Below, one piece after another: positions 36,477 through 44,445 of a DNA stretch of 64,000 nt. The stretch covers positions 1 to 64,000 of the forward strand of contig JAZTXR010000046.1 in the NCBI GenBank assembly GCA_045636545.1, in the 5' to 3' direction. A program made the translations under genes and the position numbers. Every line of letters starts with the position of its first letter. Position 1 is the stretch's first letter. The stretch comes from HGM04593 sp045636545. Lineage in GTDB: Bacteria; Bacteroidota; Bacteroidia; Bacteroidales; Bacteroidaceae. The notes below the pieces were generated by a model. It had not been told where the DNA came from. It searched no databases and saw only the letters and a list, made by a program, of their open reading frames with translations.

Positions 36477-37345
36477 TCTCTTACATCGGCTCCCCACATG
36501 AGCTTCTCCTGCAGGTTCTGTATGAATGAATGCTCTCTGACACGGATGATTCGTTGTCTGTAGCCGGCTTTCCTTATGGTGATTGGCGTGTTTTCGTCGC
36601 AGCTCTCGTTGCGGCCGTCAATTGCTATCAGGTAGTTGCCGCTGCGACTGCTGACACTTATTTCAATTGATGTGTCATCGCTCACAATCAAAGGGCGTGC
36701 ACTGAGGCTGTGCGGTGCAATGGGGGTTAGTGTGAGCACGCTGGCCTCGGGTGCAATGATGGGGCCTCCCACGCTCAACGAGTATCCTGTAGAGCCTGTC
36801 GGTGTGGCTACTATAAGGCCGTCGGCCTGGTAAGTGATGGTGTCGCAGCCGTTTATGGTTGCCTTTAGAGTCATCATTGAAGAGCTGTCGTGTTTCATTA
36901 TCGCTATCTCGTTGAGAGCGAAAGGGTAGCTCTTTAACCCACAACCGTTTGTGCTTGCCTCTATGAGGATGCGCTCATCAATGTCATAATCGCCGTTGTG
37001 TACCTTTTCTATGATATCGTCAATATCCTCATTGGATGAGGCTGTGAGGAAACCCAATCTTCCTGCATTGATTCCCAGCACCGGGATAGCCTTGTTGCCC
37101 ACGCGGCTTGCGGTGCGCAGCAGTGTGCCGTCACCGCCGAAACTTATTGCAATGTCGGCTGTGAAATCATTGTCCTTAAAAATCTCCTGTGGCTCTGCCG
37201 GGGCAATGTGTTCCTGGCACAGGAAATCGTAGTATGCCTTGTCTATAGCGTATGTGTCGCCGCGTTTGGTGATGGCATCGAACAATATTCCTATGCTCTG
37301 TGATTTCTTTGTCTGGTGCTTGTTGCCGAATATCGCAAATTTCAT
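36473..37345 (-). CDS. nadK: NAD kinase
   Basis: NadK phosphorylates NAD to NADP using ATP. The 290-residue protein has the diagnostic GGDGTLLR (residues 70-77, the GGDG motif with catalytic Asp), the INAGRLGFL segment, the NE/K region LNEIAIMKHD, and GSTGYSLSVGGPII, which positions the substrate. The gene stands alone on the minus strand. It is bounded by the long hairpin at its 3' end and a divergent promoter region shared with pdxJ. Confidence 0.95.
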   Translation of the reverse strand: MKFAIFGNKHQTKKSQSIGILFDAITKRGDTYAIDKAYYDFLCQEHIAPAEPQEIFKDNDFTADIAISFGGDGTLLRTASRVGNKAIPVLGINAGRLGFLTASSNEDIDDIIEKVHNGDYDIDERILIEASTNGCGLKSYPFALNEIAIMKHDSSSMMTLKATINGCDTITYQADGLIVATPTGSTGYSLSVGGPIIAPEASVLTLTPIAPHSLSARPLIVSDDTSIEISVSSRSGNYLIAIDGRNESCDENTPITIRKAGYRQRIIRVREHSFIQNLQEKLMWGADVRD

Positions 37346-37373
37346 AATTTGGGTAAGGTTTTCATTTATAATA

Positions 37374-37381
37374 CAAAATTA
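37374..37381 (-). promoter_or_regulatory. -7 element of nadK
   Basis: The minus strand reads TAATTTTG, 28 nt before the ATG at 37345. There is no well-spaced TTG upstream. Confidence 0.45.
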
Positions 37382-37415
37382 AGATAAATTATTATACAAA
37401 GTCTTTAATTTGTGC

Positions 37416-37423
37416 TAATTTTG
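37416..37423 (+). promoter_or_regulatory. -7 element of pdxJ operon
   Basis: TAATTTTG matches TAnnTTTG. It predicts a leader of about 90 nt before ATG 37522. The -33 box is not clear. Confidence 0.5.
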
Positions 37424-37443
37424 CACTATAAAGCGAAAATAGG

Positions 37444-37493
37444 CTGCACTTGCATCCCCGTAGGGGTGTTGTTGTAAACAGCACTTTGTGCAG
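37444..37493 (+). promoter_or_regulatory. structured 5' leader of pdxJ
   Basis: CTGCAC (37444-37449) can pair with GTGCAG (37488-37493), closing over a hairpin CATCCC/GGGGTG with loop CGTA. Alternatively GCAC at 37481-37484 pairs with GTGC at 37488-37491. The two pairings exclude each other, as in an attenuator or riboswitch. I recognise no known class. Confidence 0.35.
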
Positions 37494-37521
37494 TCTGTTC
37501 TAAAAATGATAGAATCTTTTT

Positions 37522-38241
37522 ATGAGAACAAAACTCAGTGTAAATATCAACAAGGTCGCGACCATCAGGAATGCACGTGGGGGTAACAACCCGGATGTCA
37601 TTAAGGTCGCAAAGGATTGCGAGGCGTTCGGTGCCGATGGTATCACAGTGCACCCACGCCCCGACGAGAGACATATACGCCGTGCCGATGTGCTGGCTCT
37701 GCAGGGTACGTTGCGCACGGAGTTCAACATCGAAGGTTATCCATCAAAGGAGTTCCTGGAACTGGTGCTGCGTGTACGTCCGTCACAGGTGACACTTGTT
37801 CCCGACAAGCCCGAGCAGCTGACATCGAACAGCGGCTGGGATACCGAAAAGGAGCAGTTCTTCCTTCGTGATGTACTCAATGACCTGAGGGGAGCGGGAA
37901 TACGTAGCTCGATATTCATTGATGCCGATGTGCGTATGGCCGAGTTCGCTGCCGAGGCGGGTGCCGACAGAGTGGAGCTTTATACGGGACCATACGCCCA
38001 CAACTATGCAAAAGACCGAGAGGCTGCCATTGCACCTTTTCTTGAGACAGCCAAGCGCGTGAAGCAGCTGGGTATAGGCCTTAATGCAGGTCATGACCTC
38101 AGCCTTGAGAACCTCAAGTATTTCACCGATGTTATTCCCTGGGTCGATGAGGTTTCCATTGGCCATGCTCTTATATGCGATGCCCTTTATATGGGGCTTG
38201 AGGCAACTGTTGCCGCTTATAAGAATTGCCTGATAAAATAA
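37522..38241 (+). CDS. pdxJ: pyridoxine 5'-phosphate synthase
   Basis: PdxJ condenses 3-amino-2-oxopropyl phosphate with 1-deoxyxylulose 5-phosphate to make pyridoxine 5'-phosphate. The 239-residue TIM barrel begins TKLSVNINKVATIRNARGG, followed by GADGITVHPRPDERHI with catalytic His and Glu/Arg residues. GLNAGHDLSLENL and DEVSIGHAL follow near the end. Its substrate comes from the same DXP pool used by Dxr (50297) and thus the MEP pathway. It leads an operon with exbB-exbD-tonB (22-bp gap). Confidence 0.95.
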   Translation: MRTKLSVNINKVATIRNARGGNNPDVIKVAKDCEAFGADGITVHPRPDERHIRRADVLALQGTLRTEFNIEGYPSKEFLELVLRVRPSQVTLVPDKPEQLTSNSGWDTEKEQFFLRDVLNDLRGAGIRSSIFIDADVRMAEFAAEAGADRVELYTGPYAHNYAKDREAAIAPFLETAKRVKQLGIGLNAGHDLSLENLKYFTDVIPWVDEVSIGHALICDALYMGLEATVAAYKNCLIK

Positions 38242-38263
38242 GAACGATAAAACATAAAAAACT

Positions 38264-39016
38264 ATGAACTTACTTACTGCAGTTGCCGATACTTTGGCTA
38301 TCGACACTATTCCGGCGGTGGCAGAAACCGTACAAGAGAACCTCAACGTGCTTGAATTGGCAATGAAGGGCGGTTGGATTATGATTGTCCTTGCCGTGTT
38401 GTCATTGATTGGAATGTATATTTTCATTGAGAGATATACAGTGCTGCGCAAGGCCGGCGGCAAGAACTCATTGCTGCTCGAGCGCCTGAACGACAATCTC
38501 AGGGACAAGGACTTCAAGTCTGCCATCAGATATTGCAACCGTCAGAACACTCCCATATCACGTATCCTTGCAAAGGGTGTCAGGGATTACAGATTCGACA
38601 CTGCATCAATCCGCCAGGTGCTCGAGAACAACGCGGGTCTTGAGATTGCGGCATTGGAGAAGGGCTTGCCGGTGCTCTCTACAATATCGGCCGTTGCTCC
38701 TATGATTGGTTTCTTGGGAACTGTTACCGGTATGGTGCAGGCTTTCTGGAACATGTCACAGGCCGGTGACAATATTGACGTGTCGGCATTGTCGGGTGGT
38801 ATCTACGAGGCTATGGTAACCACTGTGGGTGGTCTTGTGGTTGGTATCATCGCCATTTTTGCATACAACTATCTTGTGTCAAAGGTAGACGGTGTGCAGA
38901 ATGCCATGGAGGCCGACATTATCTCTTTCCTTGAGATTGTCGAGGAGAGCAAGGAGGATGCTCCTGTTGTTGCAGAGGAGCAGAACTCCGTTGAACCCGA
39001 GGCTGACAACGAATAA
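38264..39016 (+). CDS. exbB: MotA/TolQ/ExbB proton channel protein
   Basis: A 250-residue inner-membrane subunit of the proton motor that energises TonB. Three TM helices are visible: about 35-55, and, in the conserved C-terminal part, STISAVAPMIGFLGTVTGMVQAF (about 145-167) and AMVTTVGGLVVGIIAIFAYNYL (about 183-204). The N-terminal 30 residues precede TM1, as in ExbB proteins of Bacteroidota. The Glu/Val-rich C-terminal tail (VVAEEQNSVEPEADNE) is cytoplasmic. It is followed by exbD (12 bp) and tonB (overlap). Confidence 0.92.
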   Translation: MNLLTAVADTLAIDTIPAVAETVQENLNVLELAMKGGWIMIVLAVLSLIGMYIFIERYTVLRKAGGKNSLLLERLNDNLRDKDFKSAIRYCNRQNTPISRILAKGVRDYRFDTASIRQVLENNAGLEIAALEKGLPVLSTISAVAPMIGFLGTVTGMVQAFWNMSQAGDNIDVSALSGGIYEAMVTTVGGLVVGIIAIFAYNYLVSKVDGVQNAMEADIISFLEIVEESKEDAPVVAEEQNSVEPEADNE

Positions 39017-39028
39017 GCTCGAAAGGTT

Positions 39029-39442
39029 ATGATAAAGAGAAGAACCAAGACTATCGGCGATTTTTCAATGTCGTCAATGACGGATATCATCTTCCTGTTG
39101 TTGATTTTCTTTATGCTGACATCCACCATTGTGGTGCCCAATGCAATAAAGGTAAATCTTCCCCAAGGAAAGGAGAGGGCCCACACACAGCCGATGGCGC
39201 GTATAACCATAAAGTCGGACCTCACATACTATGCCCAGTGGGACAAGGAGAAGGTAAAGGAGATTGCCGTGGACGATATTACCGCTTTCCTTGCCGAGTG
39301 CAGTGAAAAGGACTCGGAAATGTTCGTGGCGCTTTATGCCGACGAGACCGTTCCCTACCGCGAGGTTGTGAAGGTGCTTGATATCGCTAACGAGAACAAA
39401 TACAGGATGGTGCTGGCTACCCGCCGCCCCGACAGCAAGTGA
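39029..39442 (+). CDS. exbD: biopolymer transport protein ExbD/TolR
   Basis: A 137-residue subunit with a single N-terminal TM helix. The segment SMSSMTDIIFLLLIFFMLTS has Asp19, aligned with Asp25 of E. coli ExbD, the essential proton-carrying residue. A periplasmic domain follows. Together with ExbB it forms the channel that drives TonB for outer-membrane uptake through SusC-like and other TonB-dependent transporters. Its stop overlaps the tonB start (ATGA-type, 39439-39442). Confidence 0.93.
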   Translation: MIKRRTKTIGDFSMSSMTDIIFLLLIFFMLTSTIVVPNAIKVNLPQGKERAHTQPMARITIKSDLTYYAQWDKEKVKEIAVDDITAFLAECSEKDSEMFVALYADETVPYREVVKVLDIANENKYRMVLATRRPDSK

Positions 39443-40257
39443 TGGACAGATTTTCAAAAGAAAAAATAATTGGTGTTGCCGGCACTGTGCTTGTACATGC
39501 TCTGCTGGCTCTGCTGCTCTATTTTCTGGTGCTCGACCCGCCGCCCACTCCTCCCGAGAAAGGTATAGAGGTCATGCTGGGTATGGATGTCGAGAATGTG
39601 GCTATGGCACAGCCGGCCGAGGCGGCTCCGGTGGCTCCACCTCCGGTTCCCGTGAAGCCTGCTCCTGTGGCTCCCGAAGAGCCGCTGATGACCCAGGATA
39701 GCGAGGAGAGCCTGGCATTGCCGCCCGAAAAGGAGAAGGAGGAACCGCAGAAACCGGCGGTTCCCGAGAAGACCCCCGAGGAGATACAGAAAGAGCGGGA
39801 GGAGGCCGAGCGCAAGGAACAGGAGCGCCGTGAGGCCGAGGCTCGCGAAGCTGCCAACAACAGGCTTGCAAATGCCTTCAGCAAAGGCAGCAGCATGAGC
39901 AAGAAGGAGGATACCGAGAAGAACGAGGAGACGATGGGCGCCGTGCAGGGTAATTCCGATGCCGGATTGCAGACCGGTATTGGTGTTTCATTCAGTCTCG
40001 AGGGACGTAACCCCGGTGAGGACGGTATCATTGTCCCGAAAGAGAAGCTGCAGGCTGCAGGCAAGGTGGTTGTGGATATCACCGTGAATCCCGTGGGCAA
40101 GGTCATTGATGCAAGTGTAAATACAAGAATGACCAATACCGCCGATTTGAAGTTGCGCAATGCAGCATTGAAAGCCGCAAAGGCAACCATCTTCAACAGT
40201 ATTGCAGGAGTTGATAACCAACGTGGTACAATTACCTATAATTTTGAATTGAGATAA
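39439..40257 (+). CDS. tonB: energy transducer TonB/TolA-like
   Basis: A 272-residue protein with TM helix IGVAGTVLVHALLALLLYFLV (about 10-30). A Pro/Glu/Ala/Lys linker (about 55-150) holds a charged coiled region rich in REEAERKEQERREAEARE. The C-terminal domain (about 190-272) has GKVVVDITVNPVGKVIDA, as in TonB C-terminal domains. It spans the periplasm and contacts TonB boxes of outer-membrane receptors. The long charged helix resembles TolA more than short TonB. In Bacteroidota the two are hard to tell apart, but pairing with exbB-exbD fits either. Confidence 0.85.
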   Translation: MMDRFSKEKIIGVAGTVLVHALLALLLYFLVLDPPPTPPEKGIEVMLGMDVENVAMAQPAEAAPVAPPPVPVKPAPVAPEEPLMTQDSEESLALPPEKEKEEPQKPAVPEKTPEEIQKEREEAERKEQERREAEAREAANNRLANAFSKGSSMSKKEDTEKNEETMGAVQGNSDAGLQTGIGVSFSLEGRNPGEDGIIVPKEKLQAAGKVVVDITVNPVGKVIDASVNTRMTNTADLKLRNAALKAAKATIFNSIAGVDNQRGTITYNFELR

Positions 40258-40341
40258 GAAGAAATTGTTTGGATTAATCTCTGCAGCAGTGTTGCAAATG
40301 AAGCAAACTGCCGTTGCATAGATTTTTATATAGCTTATAAT

Positions 40342-40887
40342 ATGAACAGAGTATATGTTTTTCTTGCCGACGGCTTTGAGACCGTAGAGGCATTGGCACC
40401 GGTTGATGTAATGCGCCGTGCCGGTCTGGACGTAGTGACAGTTTCAATAATGGGTCGCAGTGATGTCGTGTCGGCGCAGAATGTGACTGTGGTAGCCGAT
40501 GAGGTGTATGGGAATCTCTCTTTTGCCGATGCCGATGCGCTTGTGCTGCCGGGCGGTGGTGTGGGAACCGACAATCTGTCGGCTCACGAGCCTTTGCGTG
40601 CACTGCTGGTGGATGCCTGCTCGCGTGGTGTGCTTGTTGCAGCAATATGCGCCGCCCCTATGGTGTTCGGCCGCATAGGTATACTTGAGGGAAAGCGGGC
40701 AACTTGCTATCCCGGCTGCGAGGGTGACCTCTTCGGTGCAGAGTACACTGCCGTTGCGGTTGAGCAGGATGGCAATATCATAACAGCCTGCGGCCCCGGT
40801 GCTTCATTCGATTTCGGCTTTGCCATTGTTGACCGTTTCTGTGGTGCAGAGGTCGTTGCAACCTTGCGCTCACAGATGCAATTTTGA
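40342..40887 (+). CDS. DJ-1/PfpI family protein
   Basis: A 181-residue flavodoxin-like protein of the DJ-1/ThiJ clade. The nucleophile elbow is AAICAAPM with Cys103. The acidic partner is in LADGFETVEALAP (Glu13 or nearby) and VLPGGG precedes them. DJ-1 proteins are reported as glyoxalase III/deglycases or redox sensors. The precise activity here is not set by the sequence. It sits 84 bp after tonB, with no obvious promoter or terminator between. Confidence 0.85.
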   Translation: MNRVYVFLADGFETVEALAPVDVMRRAGLDVVTVSIMGRSDVVSAQNVTVVADEVYGNLSFADADALVLPGGGVGTDNLSAHEPLRALLVDACSRGVLVAAICAAPMVFGRIGILEGKRATCYPGCEGDLFGAEYTAVAVEQDGNIITACGPGASFDFGFAIVDRFCGAEVVATLRSQMQF

Positions 40888-40930
40888 AAAAACAATATAG
40901 CATTAACCTGAAACTTATAAATCCAAGTAC

Positions 40931-41078
40931 GTGTCATATCGACCGCAGTGGAGATATCTCAAATCTTGCTTTTGAGATGTATTGCCTACGGCGATTTTGC
41001 AAACACTCGTTGTAAAAAGTCAAGTAAACTTGGTTTTAACTCGCTTAATTGCAAAATTCGACTTCGCTCAGCATGACA
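40931..41078. repeat. degenerate MITE-like interspersed repeat
   Basis: The left end reads TGTCATATCGACCGCAGTGG (from 40932). The right end, read on the minus strand, is TGTCATGCTGAGCGAAGTCG (ending at 41078 on plus). These imperfect inverted ends resemble the TGTCAT-type non-coding repeats common in Bacteroidota genomes. Inside, GAGATATCTC and similar runs recur. There is no ORF. Confidence 0.45.
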
Positions 41079-41082
41079 TTTG

Positions 41083-41099
41083 GATGTTGGGTCAACATC
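41083..41099. other. 7-bp hairpin before ispD
   Basis: GATGTTG (41083-41089), loop GGT, CAACATC (41093-41099). It is 26 nt upstream of the ispD ATG. It could be the leader of ispD or the edge of the repeat. There is no T-run. Confidence 0.4.
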
Positions 41100-41124
41100 T
41101 ATATTATTAACAAAAGAAAATTAC

Positions 41125-41820
41125 ATGAAAAGATATCTTATTGTCGTTGCCGGCGGCAAGGGAACACGTATGGGTGGCGATATGCCCAAGCAGTTCCAAC
41201 TGCTTGGTGGCAAGCCAATCGTTATGGTAACCCTTGAGCATCTGCATGCCATCGATGCCGCCATGCAACTGATTCTTGTACTCCCTGCAGAGCATATTGA
41301 ATTGTGGAAACAGCTGTGCAAAGAGCATTCGTTTGCCGTCCCGTTGATTCTTGCGCAGGGCGGCTCCACACGCTTCCATTCAGTGCAGAATGGTTTGGCA
41401 CAGGTCGATGACATGACCGATGCCCTTGTGGGCGTGCACGATGGCGTGCGCCCGTTCGTCTCGCCCAGAGTGCTCGACGAGTGCTTTGCGCGTGCGTGGG
41501 TTGAGGGTGCTGCAATACCAATGATTGATGTACATGACAGCCTGCGCCACATTGTCGGTGCCGGGACTACCGAGGTTGTCCCGCGCGACAGGTATCGTCT
41601 TGTGCAGACACCGCAGGTGTTCAAACTGTCGCTTCTGCGCCGTGCATACGAGCAGCGCTTTGTCGAGAGCTTTACCGATGATGCCTCGGTTGTTGAGGCG
41701 CTCGGTGAGAAAGTGTCGGGCGTTGAGGGCAACCGTGAGAATATAAAGATAACCACACCGTTCGATATGCTTGTGGCCAAGACATTGATGGAATGCTGGA
41801 CCTCGCAACAAGGGATATAA
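41125..41820 (+). CDS. ispD: 2-C-methyl-D-erythritol 4-phosphate cytidylyltransferase
   Basis: IspD makes CDP-methylerythritol in the MEP isoprenoid pathway, the step after Dxr/IspC (50297). The 231-residue protein has the nucleotidyltransferase signature VVAGGKGTRMGGDMPKQF (about 5-22), the central VHDGVRPFVS, and TPQVFKLSLL with the C-terminal substrate loop. ATG 41125 is chosen. A start at 41080 would include a non-family leader from the repeat edge. Its last 28 bp overlap the recG start. Confidence 0.93.
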   Translation: MKRYLIVVAGGKGTRMGGDMPKQFQLLGGKPIVMVTLEHLHAIDAAMQLILVLPAEHIELWKQLCKEHSFAVPLILAQGGSTRFHSVQNGLAQVDDMTDALVGVHDGVRPFVSPRVLDECFARAWVEGAAIPMIDVHDSLRHIVGAGTTEVVPRDRYRLVQTPQVFKLSLLRRAYEQRFVESFTDDASVVEALGEKVSGVEGNRENIKITTPFDMLVAKTLMECWTSQQGI

Positions 41821-43892
41821 AGTTCTTGTCCGGCGTGGGCGAGCAACGTGCCACGCTGCTTGGCAGGGAACTTGGCATACGTTCCTTGCACGACCTCCTG
41901 TACTATTTCCCTTATAAATATATTGACCGCAGCCGTGTATTCAAGGTGAGCGAGCTGGGCGGCCAGCTGCAGCATGTGCAGTTGCTTGGCGAGATTCGTT
42001 CATTCGAGGAGATGGGCGAGGGTGCATCGCGCCGTCTTGTGGCACATTTCACCGACGGTACGGCATTTGTGGACCTTGTGTGGTTCAGGGGAATAAAGTT
42101 CGTCAGGAACAGACTGAAACTGAATACACGCTATGTGGTCTTTGGCAAGCCCTCTGTCTTTAACGGCAGGGTGAATATTGCACACCCCGATGTAGATGAT
42201 GCTTCGCTACTGAAACTCGACACTATGGGGCTGCAGCCCTATTACAACACCACCGAGAAGATGAAACGCAGCGGTCTCAACTCCAATGCGATGGCCAAAC
42301 TTATGCAGAACCTCTTCACGCTGCTCTCATCGCCGCTCGAGGAGACCCTCTCGGCCGATATCATACAGAAGAACGGCCTCATGTCGCTCGATGATGCCCT
42401 GCGCATAATACACTTCCCGCGCAATGCAAAGGAGTTGCAGCTTGCGCAGTACAGGCTCAAGTTCGAGGAGCTGTTCTACATCCAACTGAACATTCTGCAC
42501 TATGCCAAGGAGCGCCAGATGCGCTATGTGGGGCATCGCTTTGCCAAGGTGGGCGAGATGTTCAACCGTTTCTATAATGAACAGTTGCCCTTCCAGCTGA
42601 CCAATGCCCAGAAGAGGGTGGTCAAGGAGATACGTGCCGATGTCAATTGTGAGAGGCAGATGAACCGTCTGCTGCAGGGCGACGTGGGCAGCGGAAAGAC
42701 CCTTGTGGCGCTCATGTCCATGCTGCTTGCAAAGGACAACGGCTATCAGGCCTGCCTGCTTGCGCCTACCGAAATCCTTGCCGAACAGCATTTTGCCACA
42801 CTGTGCCGCATGTTGGGTGCGATGCCTGTGAGGGTGGAACTGCTCACCGGCAGCACAAAGGCCAAGGAGAGGGTGCCCTTGTTCGAGGCATTGGAGAACG
42901 GCGAGATTGATATCCTTGTGGGCACCCATGCCGTGCTCGAGGATAACGTGCAGTTCCGTAATCTGGGCATTGTAGTCATTGACGAGCAGCACCGTTTCGG
43001 TGTTGTGCAGCGTGCCAAGATGTGGGCAAAGAACACCATTCCGCCCCATGTTCTTGTAATGACAGCAACGCCTATTCCGCGAACGCTTGCCATGACACTC
43101 TATGGCGACCTCGATGTGTCGGTGATTGACGAACTGCCACCGGGGCGCAAACCAATCACAACCTCGCACATCTTCCGCAACCGCATAGATAGTCTATATT
43201 CGTTTATCCGCGCACAGATAAACGAAGGCCGTCAGGCATATATTGTCTACCCGCTCATCAGTGAGAGCGAAAAACTCGACCTCAAGAACCTCGAGGATGG
43301 CTACAGGCAGTTGTGCAACGTCTTCTGTGACTATAAACTGAGCAAGCTGCACGGCAAGATGAAGCCCAAGGAGAAGGACGAGGAAATGCGCCGCTTTTCA
43401 AAGGGCGAGACACAGATTCTTGTCTCCACAACGGTTATTGAGGTGGGTGTCGATGTCCCCAACGCATCGGTTATGGTCATTGAGAATGCCGAGCGTTTCG
43501 GTCTCTCGCAGCTCCATCAGTTGCGCGGACGTGTGGGGCGTGGAGCATCGCAGTCCTATTGTATATTGGTGACAGATTACAAACTGTCCGAGGATACCCG
43601 CAAGCGTATGGAAATCATGACATCGAGCAACGATGGCTTTGAGATAGCCGAGGCCGACCTGAAGTTGCGCGGTCCCGGTGATATGGAGGGTACGCAGCAG
43701 AGCGGTATAGCCTTCGACCTGAAGATTGCCAACCTCTCCCGCGACGAACAGCTGCTGAAATTCGTGCGCGAGGTGGCACGCGGTGTGGTAGAGGCCGACC
43801 CCCAATGCAACAGCGCCCTTTACCGTGTCGTGTGGGAACGCCTGCGTGTAATCAAAAGTATGAACAACCGCAATTGGGGCGCAATATCGTGA
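41793..43892 (+). CDS. recG: ATP-dependent DNA helicase RecG
   Basis: RecG remodels stalled forks and branch-migrates Holliday junctions. The 699-residue protein has an N-terminal wedge/OB domain (FLSGVGEQRATLLGRELG, about 10-27). The helicase core has Walker A GDVGSGKT (about 296), DEQHRFG (about 396), MTATPIPRTLAMTLYGDLD, and the C-terminal QLRGRVGRG. It overlaps the 3' end of ispD by 28 bp, so the two genes are translationally coupled. A 7-bp hairpin at 43976-43992 follows. Confidence 0.95.
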   Translation: MLDLATRDIKFLSGVGEQRATLLGRELGIRSLHDLLYYFPYKYIDRSRVFKVSELGGQLQHVQLLGEIRSFEEMGEGASRRLVAHFTDGTAFVDLVWFRGIKFVRNRLKLNTRYVVFGKPSVFNGRVNIAHPDVDDASLLKLDTMGLQPYYNTTEKMKRSGLNSNAMAKLMQNLFTLLSSPLEETLSADIIQKNGLMSLDDALRIIHFPRNAKELQLAQYRLKFEELFYIQLNILHYAKERQMRYVGHRFAKVGEMFNRFYNEQLPFQLTNAQKRVVKEIRADVNCERQMNRLLQGDVGSGKTLVALMSMLLAKDNGYQACLLAPTEILAEQHFATLCRMLGAMPVRVELLTGSTKAKERVPLFEALENGEIDILVGTHAVLEDNVQFRNLGIVVIDEQHRFGVVQRAKMWAKNTIPPHVLVMTATPIPRTLAMTLYGDLDVSVIDELPPGRKPITTSHIFRNRIDSLYSFIRAQINEGRQAYIVYPLISESEKLDLKNLEDGYRQLCNVFCDYKLSKLHGKMKPKEKDEEMRRFSKGETQILVSTTVIEVGVDVPNASVMVIENAERFGLSQLHQLRGRVGRGASQSYCILVTDYKLSEDTRKRMEIMTSSNDGFEIAEADLKLRGPGDMEGTQQSGIAFDLKIANLSRDEQLLKFVREVARGVVEADPQCNSALYRVVWERLRVIKSMNNRNWGAIS

Positions 43893-43975
43893 ATTGTATG
43901 TCTTAAACAAACTCAGTGTTGGTTCAGAAGAATTTTGTTTGCTTCCTATGGCAATTATTTTCGCGACTTTCTCAT

Positions 43976-43992
43976 GCTGCGCTGCGCGCAGC
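43976..43992. other. GC-rich hairpin downstream of recG
   Basis: GCTGCGC (43976-43982), loop TGC, GCGCAGC (43986-43992). There is no T-run after it, so function as a terminator is uncertain. Confidence 0.4.
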
Positions 43993-44028
43993 TATCTCAT
44001 CGCCGCATATAGAGCTAGAATAGGATGT

Positions 44029-44193
44029 TTACATATCCTCTATCGACACTCCTTTATAAATGATTTCGTACCCTTTAAAAGCTCCGACGGCTTTTAAGAA
44101 TAATTCAGCCTTGCCTTTCAGTACGTTTTCATCAAAGTTTTTTGCTTGTCGTTTGACCTCGATAAATTCAATCTTGTTCTCTATCAAAAAATC
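44029..44193 (-). pseudogene. 3' remnant of a DUF234-type ATP-binding protein
   Basis: The recG-ndk gap (43893-44445, about 550 bp) has no intact gene. On the minus strand, 54 codons end at a stop at 44029-44031 and read IEFIEVKRQAKNF, then LKGKAELFLKAVGAFKGYE and GVSIEDM. This matches the C-terminal end of AAA-type ATPases with a DUF234 nuclease-like tail (FIEVKRQAKN and a final xSxEDM). The frame is closed upstream by a TGA at 44194-44196. No ATPase domain lies further upstream, only AT-rich sequence and an inverted repeat. It is therefore a decayed remnant. Confidence 0.55.
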
Positions 44194-44194
44194 T

Positions 44195-44259
44195 CATACT
44201 TATGAATTTTATCGTAACGTTCATTACCGTAACCGCGGTTACGATACTGTGAAAGTATG
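44195..44259. repeat. nested inverted repeat with a 16-bp palindrome
   Basis: CATACTT (44195-44201) pairs with AAGTATG (44253-44259), and ATCGTAAC (44211-44218) with GTTACGAT (44238-44245). Inside, 44228-44243 is the perfect palindrome CGTAACCGCGGTTACG. Symmetry at three levels suggests an operator, cruciform or the scar of a mobile element. It lies right upstream of the ATPase remnant on its reading strand. Confidence 0.55.
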
Positions 44260-44318
44260 AATAGATTTATAAATCCTGTGAATAATTGTATGTGAGAGCT
44301 CTCTTTTTCACGATATTT

Positions 44319-44355
44319 AGAGATTCCTCGTCGCTACGCTCTGTTGGAATGACAG
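44319..44355. repeat. end of an interspersed TGTCATTCC-type repeat
   Basis: On the minus strand the sequence begins TGTCATTCCAACAGAGCGTA and ends near GAATCTCT, a form known from many bacterial interspersed repeats. It shares its TGTCAT end with the element at 40931-41078. Its partner arm is not visible nearby. Confidence 0.4.
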
Positions 44356-44412
44356 ATTCGCGATTTAGTTGAGTTTATATCGAACTAACGTTTTATTATT
44401 CCCTTTTTTTAT

Positions 44413-44420
44413 TATCTTTG
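44413..44420 (+). promoter_or_regulatory. -7 element of ndk
   Basis: TATCTTTG is a full TAnnTTTG match, 25 nt before ATG 44446. No TTG is placed 19-21 bp upstream. Confidence 0.6.
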
Positions 44421-44445
44421 CGTTTGTAATTACTTATAACTTAAT

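Noticed and set aside
40268..40341. Possible promoter before the DJ-1 gene
   Set aside because: TTTG and TTATAT-like sequences occur but with wrong spacing, so none is called.
43894..44097. Plus-strand 67-codon ORF after recG
   Set aside because: It contains the GC-rich hairpin and shows no family features or promoter.
44060..44260. Plus-strand 66-codon ORF in the recG-ndk gap
   Set aside because: It is the antisense shadow of the decayed ATPase remnant, whose minus-strand frame has recognisable family sequence.
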